64,000 nucleotides of DNA, taken from contig JADJQX010000001.1 of assembly GCA_016712525.1 (NCBI GenBank), forward strand, positions 806,001 through 870,000. Direction: 5' to 3'. The notes below the pieces were generated by a model. The model saw only the letters and a list, made by a program, of their open reading frames with translations. It searched no databases and was not told the origin of the DNA. The position numbers and the translations under genes are program-made. The first letter of the stretch is position 1. The number at the start of each line of letters is the position of its first letter. Below, piece by piece: positions 52,013-60,500 of the stretch. The stretch is from Myxococcales bacterium. GTDB lineage: Bacteria; Myxococcota_A; Polyangia; Polyangiales; Polyangiaceae.

Positions 52013-52943
52013 ATGGACCGCTTGGAAGCCATGAAGGTGTTCGTCACGGTCGCCGAGCGTCGGAGCTTCTCGGGCGCGGCGGGACGGCTCGCGATCTCCT
52101 CCTCCGCGGCCACCCGCATGGTCGCCGCGCTCGAGGCGCATCTCGGGATCCGCTTGCTCCATCGCACGACTCGCTCGGTCACCTTGACGGACGCAGGCGC
52201 CCGGTACCTCGAGAGCGCCCGGAGAATCCTCGCGGCCATCGACGACACCGAGAGCAGCGCCCGGGCCGAGGTCACCGTCCCTACGGGGCGGTTCGTCGTG
52301 GCGGCGCCGCTCGTGTTCGGTCGGCGCGAGGTGGCACCCCTCCTGTCCGCGTTCCTTTCGCGCTACCCGAAGGTCACGGGTGAGCTCCTTCTCGGCGATC
52401 GTGTGGTGAACCTCCTCGACGAGGGGGTCGACGTGGCCGTCCGCATCGGATCGCTCGAGGACTCGAGCCTCCGCGTGCGCCCCGTCGGGAAGACGCGCCG
52501 CGTGCTCGTCGCGAGCCCGCGCTACTTGGCAGCCCACAAGCCGATCCGTCGTCCACGCGACCTCGCCCGCCACGCGCTCGTCCAGTTCACGGCCCTCTCG
52601 CCGACGCCGGAGTGGCGCTTCCCCACACGCGGGGGCGACGAGAGCGTCCCGTTCCGCCCCGTGCTCGCGACGAACAGCGCGGAGGCCGCGATCGGTCACG
52701 CGGAGCGCGACGGGGGCATCACGATGGCGCTCTCGTACCAGGTCGTCGACGCCGTTCGTCGGGGAGGGCTGCGCGTGGTTCTCCCCCGACTACGAGCCGC
52801 CTCCCCTGCCGATCCAGCTCGTCTATCCGGGGGCGCGCCTCGTCTCGGCGAGCCTCCGGGCCTTCACCGATCTCACGCTCGAGACATGCTCTTGGGCCTT
52901 CGTCGATCTCCGAACATGGGCGAAACCCGAGCCTGAGAGGTGA
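52013..52943 (+). pseudogene. LysR-family regulator, frameshifted near the 3' end
   Basis: The N-terminal helix-turn-helix ('MKVFVTVAERRSFSGAAGRLAISSSAATRMVAALEAHLG') and effector domain are typical. At the run of five C (52783-52787) the frame breaks: with four C the protein would continue 'LPDYEPPPLPIQLVYP' and 'LRAFTDLTLE' to a stop at 52941, matching LysR C-termini. As written, translation continues in the wrong frame to 52936. It is either a sequencing error or a recent inactivation. About 309 aa if corrected. Divergent from the AhpD-like gene it probably controls. Confidence 0.85.
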
Positions 52944-53059
52944 CTCCGACTCCGAGCGCGAGCGGCAGCCGCGCGCCTTGGGGAGGAACGAGGCTCGGCC
53001 GTCCACGCGCGACGCCTCCCGCCCCCGCGCGCTCCCGATCTCGGTATGCTGCTCCGTCC

Positions 53060-54037
53060 ATGAGCGACAGGTACCCTCGTGATCTCCTCGGCTACGGCAA
53101 GAACCCTCCGCACGCGCGGTGGCCCGGGCACGCGCGGGTCGCGGTGCAGCTCGTCCTGAACTACGAGGAGGGCGGAGAAAACTCGGTGCTCCACGGCGAC
53201 GCGGGCAGCGAGCAGTTCCTCTCCGAGATGTTCTCGCCCCCGGCCTTTCCGGCGCGCCACCTCAGCATGGAGGGCATCTACGAGTATGGCTCGCGCGTCG
53301 GCGTGTGGCGCATCCTGCGGGAGCTCGAGAAGCGCAAGCTGCCCGTCACGGTGTTCGGCGTCTCCATGGCGCTCGAGCGCTGCCCCGAGGTGACCGCCGC
53401 GTTCGTCGAAGCGGGCCACGAGATCGCGTGCCACGGGCACAGATGGATCCACTACCAAAACGTCGACGAGGCCACCGAGCGCGAGCACATGGCCCGCGGC
53501 ATGGCCGTGATCGCCAAGATGACCGGCGACGGCGCACCCGACGGGCGAGGCCCCCGCGCGCTCCACGGCGCGGGCTGGTACACCGGGCGGGACTCGCCGA
53601 ACACACGCCGCCTCGTGGCCGACTTCGGCGGCTTCGAGTACGACAGCGACTACTACGGCGACGATTTGCCCTTCTGGCTCCAGGTGCGCAAGACCTCGGG
53701 GGAGCTCGCCCCGCACCTCGTCGTGCCGTACACGCTCGACTGCAACGACATGCGCTTCGCGTTGCCCCAGGGGTACAGCCACGGCGACGAGTTCTTCGAG
53801 TACCTCCGCGACGCCTTCGACGTGCACTACGCCGAAGGCGACGAGCGCCCCTCGATGATGAGCATCGGCATGCACTGCCGCCTCCTCGGCAGACCGGGGC
53901 GCATGCGCGCGCTCCAACGCTTCCTCGACCACGTCGAAGCCCACGACCGGGTGTGGGTCGCGAGGCGCATCGACATCGCGCGGCACTGGAAAGAAGCCCA
54001 CCCGTTCGACCCGAAGACGGCCTTCGTCTGGGGGTGA
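53060..54037 (+). CDS. puuE: Allantoinase PuuE (polysaccharide-deacetylase fold)
   Basis: A 325-aa cofactor-light allantoinase. Family landmarks: 'YPRDLLGYGKNPPHARWPG', 'QLVLNYEEGGENSVLHGD', 'IYEYGSRVGVWRI', 'EIACHGHRWIHYQ', 'GWYTGRDSPNTRRLV' and 'MMSIGMHCRLLGRPGR'. It opens the hydantoin ring of allantoin to allantoate in purine catabolism. No other uric-acid genes are adjacent. Confidence 0.92.
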   Translation: MSDRYPRDLLGYGKNPPHARWPGHARVAVQLVLNYEEGGENSVLHGDAGSEQFLSEMFSPPAFPARHLSMEGIYEYGSRVGVWRILRELEKRKLPVTVFGVSMALERCPEVTAAFVEAGHEIACHGHRWIHYQNVDEATEREHMARGMAVIAKMTGDGAPDGRGPRALHGAGWYTGRDSPNTRRLVADFGGFEYDSDYYGDDLPFWLQVRKTSGELAPHLVVPYTLDCNDMRFALPQGYSHGDEFFEYLRDAFDVHYAEGDERPSMMSIGMHCRLLGRPGRMRALQRFLDHVEAHDRVWVARRIDIARHWKEAHPFDPKTAFVWG

Positions 54038-54041
54038 TCCG

Positions 54042-55292
54042 ATGCCCGCGCCGGGCGACAAAAATGTGACACCAAGTGCCACATGCTCCGCGGTGGTTCT
54101 CTGGGCCCCTAGGATTTTCGGGCGATTTCTCATTCCAGGCGCCTGGAATTTTTTTCCAGGCGCCTGGAATGGAGGAGCTCCTCGCCTCGATCGCAGGGCG
54201 CGCGACGGCGCGAGGCGATGGGTCAGCGCGGTCGTCGTGGTCGCGTCCGTGGGCGCCTGCGCATGCGCGTGCGCCTCACCTACCCCCGAGGGGCCTGGGC
54301 GCGAGACCGTGCAGCGAAAGGCCGTGCCCGTCGACACGAGCCCGCCCGACGCGAGCCTCGACACGGGCTCGCCCGACGCGAGCCTCGACGCGAGCGGACC
54401 CGAGCCACCCCACGGGCCTCGGCTCCTCGAGCTCGGGTACCACGTCGACAAAATCTACCGCGAGCGCCACTACACGTGGCGGCAGGTGGCGACGCTGCAC
54501 TGGCAGGCCGTGGCCGACGAGCTCCCTCCCCTCCCCGCGCCCCCGACCACGAAGGCGTCGGGGTGTGCGCCGGGCATGGTGCGCGTCGAGGGAGGGCTCC
54601 TGCTCGACGAACGGGGCCACGACGACACGGATCGCGTGCTCGAGGCCCAGGACCGCACCTGCGAGCGCTGGCGCGTACCGAAGCGCGTCTGCGAGAGCTT
54701 CTCGGAGGCGATGTGGAGCGCAGTCCGGGACACGCTCCCGCGAAGGCCTATGCGGTTCTGCATGGATCGCTACGAGTACCCGAACAGGCTCGGAGAGTAT
54801 CCCCTCGTCGTGACGACGTTCTCGGAGTCGGAGGCGTTCTGCAAGAAGGAGGGGAAGCGCCTCTGCACGGAGAGCGAGTGGACCTTCGCGTGCGAAGGAG
54901 AAGAGGGGCGCCCCTACCCGTACGGCTACACGCGCGACGCCACGGCGTGCCCCATCGATCGGCCGCGCGTAGAGCCCCCGGAGGGCACCTTCGCCCCCCG
55001 CACCACGGGCCACACGGCCCGCGGCATCGACGCCATGTGGCAAGGCGAGCGCGCCGGCGCGTTCGCGCGGTGCACGAGCCCCTTCGGCGTGGCCGACATG
55101 ACGGGCAACGTCGACGAGTGGACGCGCTCCACGCGCGCTTGGGGCTACCGCATGATTTTGAAGGGCGGGCACTGGTCGTTCGTGCGTGCGCGCTGCCGCC
55201 CGCAGACGCGAGGGCACGGTCCGCTCTACGTCAACGTCGAGACCGGGTTTCGCTGCTGCACCGACGGGCCGACCGACACCGCCGACCCTTGA
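54042..55292 (+). CDS. Formylglycine-generating-enzyme-like (SUMF1) lipoprotein with repeat at its 5' end
   Basis: An FGE-sulfatase-fold protein: 'FCMDRYEYPN', 'FCKKEGKRLCTESEWTFACEG', 'GNVDEWTRS' and 'GFRCC' are the family blocks; it lacks a separately recognisable sulfatase. The signal peptide ('SAVVVVASVGACACA', lipobox-like) lies at residues 60-80 of the longest frame, with no ATG, GTG or TTG directly before it. The frame instead reads through the family A palindrome at 54131-54171. The true start is uncertain: ATG 54042 or GTG near 54066 would place the repeat inside the gene. Confidence 0.75.
   Translation: MPAPGDKNVTPSATCSAVVLWAPRIFGRFLIPGAWNFFPGAWNGGAPRLDRRARDGARRWVSAVVVVASVGACACACASPTPEGPGRETVQRKAVPVDTSPPDASLDTGSPDASLDASGPEPPHGPRLLELGYHVDKIYRERHYTWRQVATLHWQAVADELPPLPAPPTTKASGCAPGMVRVEGGLLLDERGHDDTDRVLEAQDRTCERWRVPKRVCESFSEAMWSAVRDTLPRRPMRFCMDRYEYPNRLGEYPLVVTTFSESEAFCKKEGKRLCTESEWTFACEGEEGRPYPYGYTRDATACPIDRPRVEPPEGTFAPRTTGHTARGIDAMWQGERAGAFARCTSPFGVADMTGNVDEWTRSTRAWGYRMILKGGHWSFVRARCRPQTRGHGPLYVNVETGFRCCTDGPTDTADP
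54131..54171. repeat. Family A 41-bp double palindrome, copy 4
   Basis: Two perfect 16-bp palindromes, spacer TTTTT, 41 bp from CA to TG. It lies in the 5' part of the SUMF1-like open frame, where it would encode 'IPGAWNFFPGAWN'. Confidence 0.9.
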
Positions 55293-55406
55293 GGCTCGAA
55301 TCGGGTCGCGCCGCAGCGGAGACGGGCCGACGCCCCGCGCCGAGGGCTGCTATGCTCGCGCCATGGTCCTCGAGCTCTCGCCCCGCCCACTCCCCCCGAG
55401 CGCACC

Positions 55407-56012
55407 ATGAGGCGCGACGTCGGCCTCCGTTGTCCGTGTGGCGCCGTGCGCGGCGTCGTTCACGAGGTGTCGCCCGGCACGGTGAACCACGTGGCGTGTT
55501 ACTGCGACGACTGCCAGACGTACGCGGCCTTCCTCGGCACGGACGGCATCCTCGACGCGTGGGGCGGCTCGGACATCGTGCAGGTCGGGCCCGCGCGCAT
55601 GCGCTTCGTCGAAGGGCGCGAGACCCTCCGCTGCGTGCGCCTCTCGCCCAAGGGCCTCTTTCGGTTCTACGCGCCGTGCTGCCACGTGCCCGTCGGCAAC
55701 TCTCTCCCGAACCTGCCGTTCGTCGGCGTCCCGCGGGCGCTCTTCGCGATCGAGCCCGCCGAGACCGAGGCCGTGCTCGGGCCGTCTCCGGGCATCCATG
55801 GGCGGTTTTCGCACGGCTCGCCCCCGAGCACCGTTCACCCGAAGATCGCCCCCATGGTCGCCGCCAAGACGGCCGCGCGCATCGCGACGTGGGCCCTCGT
55901 CGCGCGGAAGCCGAGCCCCCTCTTCGACGAACGCGGGCAGCCCATCGTCACCCCCGAGATCCTCACGAAGGACCGCCGGGAAGAGCTCCGCGCGAAGGCC
56001 ATGGCGGGCTGA
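55407..56012 (+). CDS. DUF6151/GFA-like zinc-binding protein
   Basis: A 201-aa protein. The zinc ligands 'CPCGAVRG' and 'CYCDDCQTYAAFLG' are conserved, as is 'APCCHVPVGN'. Related to glutathione-dependent formaldehyde-activating (GFA) proteins; no enzymatic role shown for this subfamily. Confidence 0.85.
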   Translation: MRRDVGLRCPCGAVRGVVHEVSPGTVNHVACYCDDCQTYAAFLGTDGILDAWGGSDIVQVGPARMRFVEGRETLRCVRLSPKGLFRFYAPCCHVPVGNSLPNLPFVGVPRALFAIEPAETEAVLGPSPGIHGRFSHGSPPSTVHPKIAPMVAAKTAARIATWALVARKPSPLFDERGQPIVTPEILTKDRREELRAKAMAG

Positions 56013-56016
56013 GAGG

Positions 56017-56988
56017 TCAGCGGCCGTCGACCAACCGCTGGAGGCGCGCGGCGTGCGGCCCCTTGGGGCTTTCGGAGAGCGTGCGCTGCGCGAGAGATCG
56101 GGCTTCGTCGATACGCCCGGACGTGACGAGCGCGTCGACCCGCAGCACACGCGCCTCGAGCCCGAGCCCTCCCTTCGGGTGAGCGGCGGCGTACCTGTCG
56201 AGGCTGGCGAGGCAGGCGGCGGCGTTCCCTGCGCGCAGGTGCCCACGTGCTTCGTCGAGCAGGTGAAGCTCGTCGCTCAAGGACGACGCCGCGGGCACCG
56301 ACGGGGCGGGCAGCGCGGAGACAGTAGGCGGTGCGCCGAGCGCCGACGCGGGGCGGTCGCCCGAATGGCCGCTCCCGTGGCCCACGGGCACGTCGCGAGG
56401 GAGGTCGCTCGGAGTCCTCGCGCTCGCGGAGAGAGGCGTGGCGGCGAGCGACGACGGAACCAGGGAAGCCGCCGGAGCCGAGGAGGGTACGGCCGGCGCC
56501 TGCACGATACCCTCGGGGAGCTCGGCGAGCGCAGGGGCGGACGACGCCGGCTGCACGAGCGCGGCGGACGCTCTCGGCGCGACGGGCGCCGACGAGAGCG
56601 CGGCGGGTGGCGCGGGCGGCGCGACCGCGACAGGCTCGCGCGAGGCTGCAACGACCGCCGCGCCGATCGACACGGCCCCGACGACGGCAGCCACGAACAC
56701 GGCCTTCGCGCCGAAGAGCCCCGCCGTCACCTTCACTCCGGCCGTGCCCGCGAGCGCCTGCGCCCCGCCCGCTGCGCCCGAGGCCGCACCCGACGCCGAC
56801 GCCGCACCCGCGCCGACGGACGTGCTGGCCGCACCCGACACGACCGCGGCCGCCGCCGCGATGCCGAGCGCACGCGCCGCGCGAGAGCGCCCCTCGCCCC
56901 CTGGTCTCTCGGCCGCGCCAGCCACGAGCATGCGCGTCGCGGCGTTTCCCTCGCCGAGCTCGTCGACGAGCCGTTTCGGATCACTCAT
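56017..56988 (-). CDS. Membrane protein with C-terminal tetratricopeptide-like region (ECF partner)
   Basis: A 323-aa protein. The N-terminal cytoplasmic segment ('MSDPKRLVDELGEGNAATRMLVAGA') and following Ala/Gly-rich hydrophobic stretches resemble anti-sigma-like proteins coded with ECF factors in Polyangia. A long Ala/Pro/Ser linker leads to TPR-like helices near 260-320. Its ATG lies 8 bp inside the sigma-factor gene, so they are coupled. An anti-sigma role is inferred, not shown. Confidence 0.7.
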   Translation of the reverse strand: MSDPKRLVDELGEGNAATRMLVAGAAERPGGEGRSRAARALGIAAAAAVVSGAASTSVGAGAASASGAASGAAGGAQALAGTAGVKVTAGLFGAKAVFVAAVVGAVSIGAAVVAASREPVAVAPPAPPAALSSAPVAPRASAALVQPASSAPALAELPEGIVQAPAVPSSAPAASLVPSSLAATPLSASARTPSDLPRDVPVGHGSGHSGDRPASALGAPPTVSALPAPSVPAASSLSDELHLLDEARGHLRAGNAAACLASLDRYAAAHPKGGLGLEARVLRVDALVTSGRIDEARSLAQRTLSESPKGPHAARLQRLVDGR

Positions 56989-57619
56989 GGGGAGCCTCGC
57001 GGGACTTCGGAAAGGTTTCCTCGACACGGACGTGGAACGACTCGCGCGCGCGCCGAAGACGCGACGCGACCGTACCGGGGGGGATCCCGAGCGTCGCGGC
57101 GATCTCGGCCATGGTCATGCCCTCGAGCTCGAAGAGCACGAACACCTCTTGGAGCTCTTCGCCGAGGCTCGCCAAGATCGCGTCGAGGGCCTCGCGGGCC
57201 TTGCGCTGATCGAGGAGCTCCTCGAAGCTCGGTTGGTCGGTCGCGGCCAGGGTGGCGCCGAGGTCGTCTTCCGTCGATACGTTCTCGCGCCGCACCTCGG
57301 CGCTGCGTCGCACCGTCGACGCGACCTTCAGCGCCGCGCCGCAGAGGAACGCGCGCTCGTTTCCGAACGGGATCTGCGCGAGCTTTCGTGAGGCCACGAT
57401 GAAGACCTCTTGGGTCGCGTCGTCGGCACGAGGCGCGGAGAGCCCTCGGCGACGGAGCACACGCCAGACGAGATCGTAGTGACGATGGAACATGTCGGCG
57501 AGGCGCTCGGGCGCGACGAGCTCGGGCGACGGAGCCGGTCCGTCGCTCGTGGCGCGCGCTCTCACGAAAGGATCGGCCAAGGTTCTCCCCGAGGGCTCCG
57601 ACATGGCGGGCGCGGTCAT
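56981..57619 (-). CDS. ECF-family RNA polymerase sigma factor
   Basis: A 212-aa sigma factor. Region 2 'MFHRHYDLVWRVLRRRGLSAPRADDATQEVFIVASRKL' and region 4 'LEELQEVFVLFELEGMTMAEIAATLGIPPGTVASRLRRARE' are typical. The ATG at 57619 overlaps the stop of the upstream gene as ATGA, and its own 3' end overlaps the partner gene, giving a three-gene coupled cluster. Confidence 0.92.
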   Translation of the reverse strand: MTAPAMSEPSGRTLADPFVRARATSDGPAPSPELVAPERLADMFHRHYDLVWRVLRRRGLSAPRADDATQEVFIVASRKLAQIPFGNERAFLCGAALKVASTVRRSAEVRRENVSTEDDLGATLAATDQPSFEELLDQRKAREALDAILASLGEELQEVFVLFELEGMTMAEIAATLGIPPGTVASRLRRARESFHVRVEETFPKSREAPHE

Positions 57620-58623
57620 GGCACCTTCACCCGCACGCCCACACCTACCTTCGCATAAAGCGCGGGGGCTTCGTACACGGAGGTGTCGGGCTCGGCGTAG
57701 AAGCGATCGAACGCGAGCGTACGCCCGACCATGGGGCGCACCTCCAAATCCAAGAATCGCCCGAGCCCGACCGCGAGCGGGGCCGACAGCCCGACGGCCG
57801 ACCACATGACCACGTCGGACCTCGGCACGGCCACCCGACCGAGAGACTCGACGGCCCCGACGAGCCCGAAGGCGCACACCCGCGCGCCGAGCGCGCCGAA
57901 ACCGAACGAGAGACCACACCCTTCGAGCTCTCCGTCGGTGAACGTCAAGAGCGCGCGGCGACCTTCTCCCTCGACCGAGGCCGGCAGCGTACGCCCGATC
58001 GACGCGCGAAAGGCCGGCGCGTACCACGCTCCACTCCACTCGACCGAGAGCCCGAGACGCGCGCCGACCGAGAGCCCCCCGAGCGAGCCCACCTCCACGA
58101 GCGCCGACGGCACGAAGCGCGGCCCCGAGAGGCGTGTCGCGGGAGACGTCGACACCCGAGCCGCCTCGGTCCGCGCCGGCGCGGGGGCCTCGGGCGGAGG
58201 GATGGGCCTCACCGGCGCGGCGGGCCTCGGAGGGTCGGGGGGAGTCGCGTCGGGATCGTAGGCGAGCGCGATCACGAACGCGATGGCGCTCACGGCCTCG
58301 GCGCAGCTCGACGCCGCGACCTCACGAGGGAGGCCACCCGCGAGCACGAGCCTCGCGGTGTAGGACTCGCGGTCCCGGGAGATCGCCACGTCGACCTCGG
58401 GTCGCCCCTCGCCGAACGCGAGGGCCACCTTGCCGCTGCGCTGAGCGACCTGGCGCGCGAGCTCGGGGGCCTCCGGGCAGCCCTCGGGGGCCGAGTACCG
58501 GGTGGCGATCGCCGGCTCCGCCCCGCGAGCCGTGGCCGGCACGAAGGCGACGAGCGCGCACGCCGCGACGGCCCACGAGAGCCGCACGCGCGCGCGCGTC
58601 GATCGATTCGGCACGGAGCCCAT
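57616..58623 (-). CDS. Exported protein of the ECF cluster
   Basis: A 335-aa protein with a signal peptide ('WAVAACALVAFVPATARGAEP'). The N-terminal part ('CPEAPELARQVAQRSGKVAL...VDVAISRDRESYTARLVL') resembles the small periplasmic domains coded with myxobacterial ECF systems. The remaining beta-rich C-terminal half ('VGARLGLSVEWSGAWYAPAFRASIGR') looks like a partial barrel. It is upstream of and coupled to the sigma-factor gene. Confidence 0.7.
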   Translation of the reverse strand: MGSVPNRSTRARVRLSWAVAACALVAFVPATARGAEPAIATRYSAPEGCPEAPELARQVAQRSGKVALAFGEGRPEVDVAISRDRESYTARLVLAGGLPREVAASSCAEAVSAIAFVIALAYDPDATPPDPPRPAAPVRPIPPPEAPAPARTEAARVSTSPATRLSGPRFVPSALVEVGSLGGLSVGARLGLSVEWSGAWYAPAFRASIGRTLPASVEGEGRRALLTFTDGELEGCGLSFGFGALGARVCAFGLVGAVESLGRVAVPRSDVVMWSAVGLSAPLAVGLGRFLDLEVRPMVGRTLAFDRFYAEPDTSVYEAPALYAKVGVGVRVKVP

Positions 58624-58643
58624 CGTAGCCGTTCGAGCCTCCG

Positions 58644-59363
58644 TCAGAGGGGCGAGCCCACGCAGCTGCCCGCGCCCGGAATGGTGCTCGGCACGGTGAA
58701 GGTGACTTCGAGGGTGCCGAGCTTGGCCTTGTAGGTGCCGGCAGCGATGCTCGCCACGCTGCACGACCCGAAGCCTCCGCCACTGCAGTCCGGAGTACAT
58801 GCCGGGCCGCCGGTCGACGCGAGGCAGAACTTGCCGTCGAGCGTGATCTCGTTGTTCTCGTTCTTCTGCACGGCGCACGAGGCCTCGACCACCTGGGTGC
58901 ACGAGGACGAGTGGCACCCAGCAGGGAACACCTGGAACCCCACGTAGCCCCCCTCCACGAGCGAGGCCGTCCCAGGCCCACTCGGAGTTCCGCGCACGCA
59001 CAGCCGAGCCACCGCCGTGTCCTTGCAGGCCGCGCCGCCGTCCCCCGCGTCGCCGACGTTTGGCGGCGCGCACGCCCGGGCGCACTCCGCGGCGCTCTCG
59101 AAGTTGTTCGCGTTCCCTCCGCAGCCGCCGTACGTGAAGGCCTCGCACTGGCCCGTGGCCGCGTTGAACCAGAAGCGCGGCATCGCCGCCTCGCAGGGGC
59201 CCACCACCTTGGGGAGCGAGCACGTGCCCGCGTCTCCGACGGCGCCATCGGTGGCTCCGCTATCGGCGGCGCCGGCGTCGCCATCGCCCCCGACCGAGAC
59301 GTTGCTCACGCTGCACGCGGCCACGACCGAACCGACGACGAAGAAAGAAAGTAAGGATTTCAT
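58644..59363 (-). CDS. Lipoprotein with Kunitz/BPTI domain
   Basis: A 239-aa lipoprotein (lipobox 'VAAC', C17). A Gly/Asp/Ala spacer is followed by a Kunitz domain with six Cys at 48, 57, 73, 81, 94 and 98. Their spacing (9, 16, 8, 13, 4) is identical to bovine pancreatic trypsin inhibitor, and 'FTYGGCGGNANNF' matches the family core. The P1 position after the second Cys is Glu58, not Lys/Arg. The Cys-rich C-terminal half is unassigned. Likely cell-surface. Confidence 0.9.
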   Translation of the reverse strand: MKSLLSFFVVGSVVAACSVSNVSVGGDGDAGAADSGATDGAVGDAGTCSLPKVVGPCEAAMPRFWFNAATGQCEAFTYGGCGGNANNFESAAECARACAPPNVGDAGDGGAACKDTAVARLCVRGTPSGPGTASLVEGGYVGFQVFPAGCHSSSCTQVVEASCAVQKNENNEITLDGKFCLASTGGPACTPDCSGGGFGSCSVASIAAGTYKAKLGTLEVTFTVPSTIPGAGSCVGSPL

Positions 59364-59474
59364 GGTTCGAAGACCTCCGAGCCCCCCTATGGGAGCACGG
59401 GCGAAGATTGATCACGCCCGGCTCACTTTTTTTCACGAAGGCCCGAATTCGGCCGAAAATGTGCCGTTCGCGCG

Positions 59475-60500
59475 TCACCCGAGCCGCTCTCGGCGGAGCG
59501 GCCGCCACCTGTACCGGCACGGGAGGGGGATGTGCAGCGCCGAGTCGAGCCGGGCGCCCGCGAGGGGGCCCCGCTCCATCCACGGCACCGACACCGAGAG
59601 CGGGCGCGCGAAGACCTCGCGCCAAGGGTCCCGGTCGATCGTGAGAACGTACACGTACCCACCCGGGTCGACGCCGAACGCGTCGTAACACTCGACGAGC
59701 GCGGCCCGCAGGTCGGGCGGAGAGACCCAGGGGCTCGTGGGCGGCGCGACCTGACCGGGAGACACGTCGAGCACGACCCGCGTCTCGGCGAGAGGCCCCT
59801 CGGGGGACGACACGAACGTGAGCCGCGAGCCCTCCTTCGAGAGCGACACACGAGCCGCCTCGAAGTCGTGGAATTTGAACTCGACGAGCGCGTTCCCCAC
59901 CGCGCGCATCACGGCGTGGTCGGTCTCGCTCCGCACGAAGTACCCGCCGCGGCGAACACCATGCTTCCCCGTGTACCGGACGGCCGCGCGGTAGCTCACC
60001 TGATGAAAGTCGACCCCGAAGAGCGCCGGCACGCCTTGAGGGCGCATCTCGCGGAGCCGAGAGCACAAGACCTGCACCCAGGCGGAGCCGTGGAAAATCT
60101 CGGGCTCGAGCGGCGCCGGCAGGAGCGCGGCGAGGGCCTCGGGCCGAACGGCGTAGTTGAGCGAGAGCGCGTCGTGCCACTCGGTGCGAACGGTGGTGAG
60201 CCACGGCACCGAGGGGCACTCCTCCATTCCCGGGGTGCTCGGCGACGGGTCCAGGGCGCGCTCGATCGCTGCGTGCACGCCGAGGAGCTCGGCGCCACCC
60301 CGAGGGAGGAGCTCGAGGCCCGAGCCACGGATCGAGAGGCAGCCCCGCGCGACCAGCGCCTCGCACGCCGACAGCGCGTCCTCGGCGCCTACGCCCACGT
60401 CCGCCAGGACCGAGACGAGCTCGTTCGCGTCGAGCCCGGACGGCGCGGCGGCGAGCGCACCGAGCACCGCGATCTCCGCGAGCGGCGGCGCCGAGCTCAC
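59475..60500 (-). CDS. Winged-helix-like domain fused to DUF2071
   Basis: A 341-aa protein from GTG 60500. Residues 1-80 ('PLAEIAVLGALAAAPSGLDANELVSVLADVGVGAEDALSACEALVARGCLSIRG') look like a winged-helix module. Residues 100-335 are DUF2071 (YqjF-like): 'HDALSLNYAVRPEALAALLP', 'GVDFHQVSYRAAVRY', 'HIPLPCRYRWRP'. The start overlaps the stop of the upstream membrane-protein gene as GTGA, so they are coupled. Confidence 0.8.
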   Translation of the reverse strand: MSSAPPLAEIAVLGALAAAPSGLDANELVSVLADVGVGAEDALSACEALVARGCLSIRGSGLELLPRGGAELLGVHAAIERALDPSPSTPGMEECPSVPWLTTVRTEWHDALSLNYAVRPEALAALLPAPLEPEIFHGSAWVQVLCSRLREMRPQGVPALFGVDFHQVSYRAAVRYTGKHGVRRGGYFVRSETDHAVMRAVGNALVEFKFHDFEAARVSLSKEGSRLTFVSSPEGPLAETRVVLDVSPGQVAPPTSPWVSPPDLRAALVECYDAFGVDPGGYVYVLTIDRDPWREVFARPLSVSVPWMERGPLAGARLDSALHIPLPCRYRWRPLRRERLG

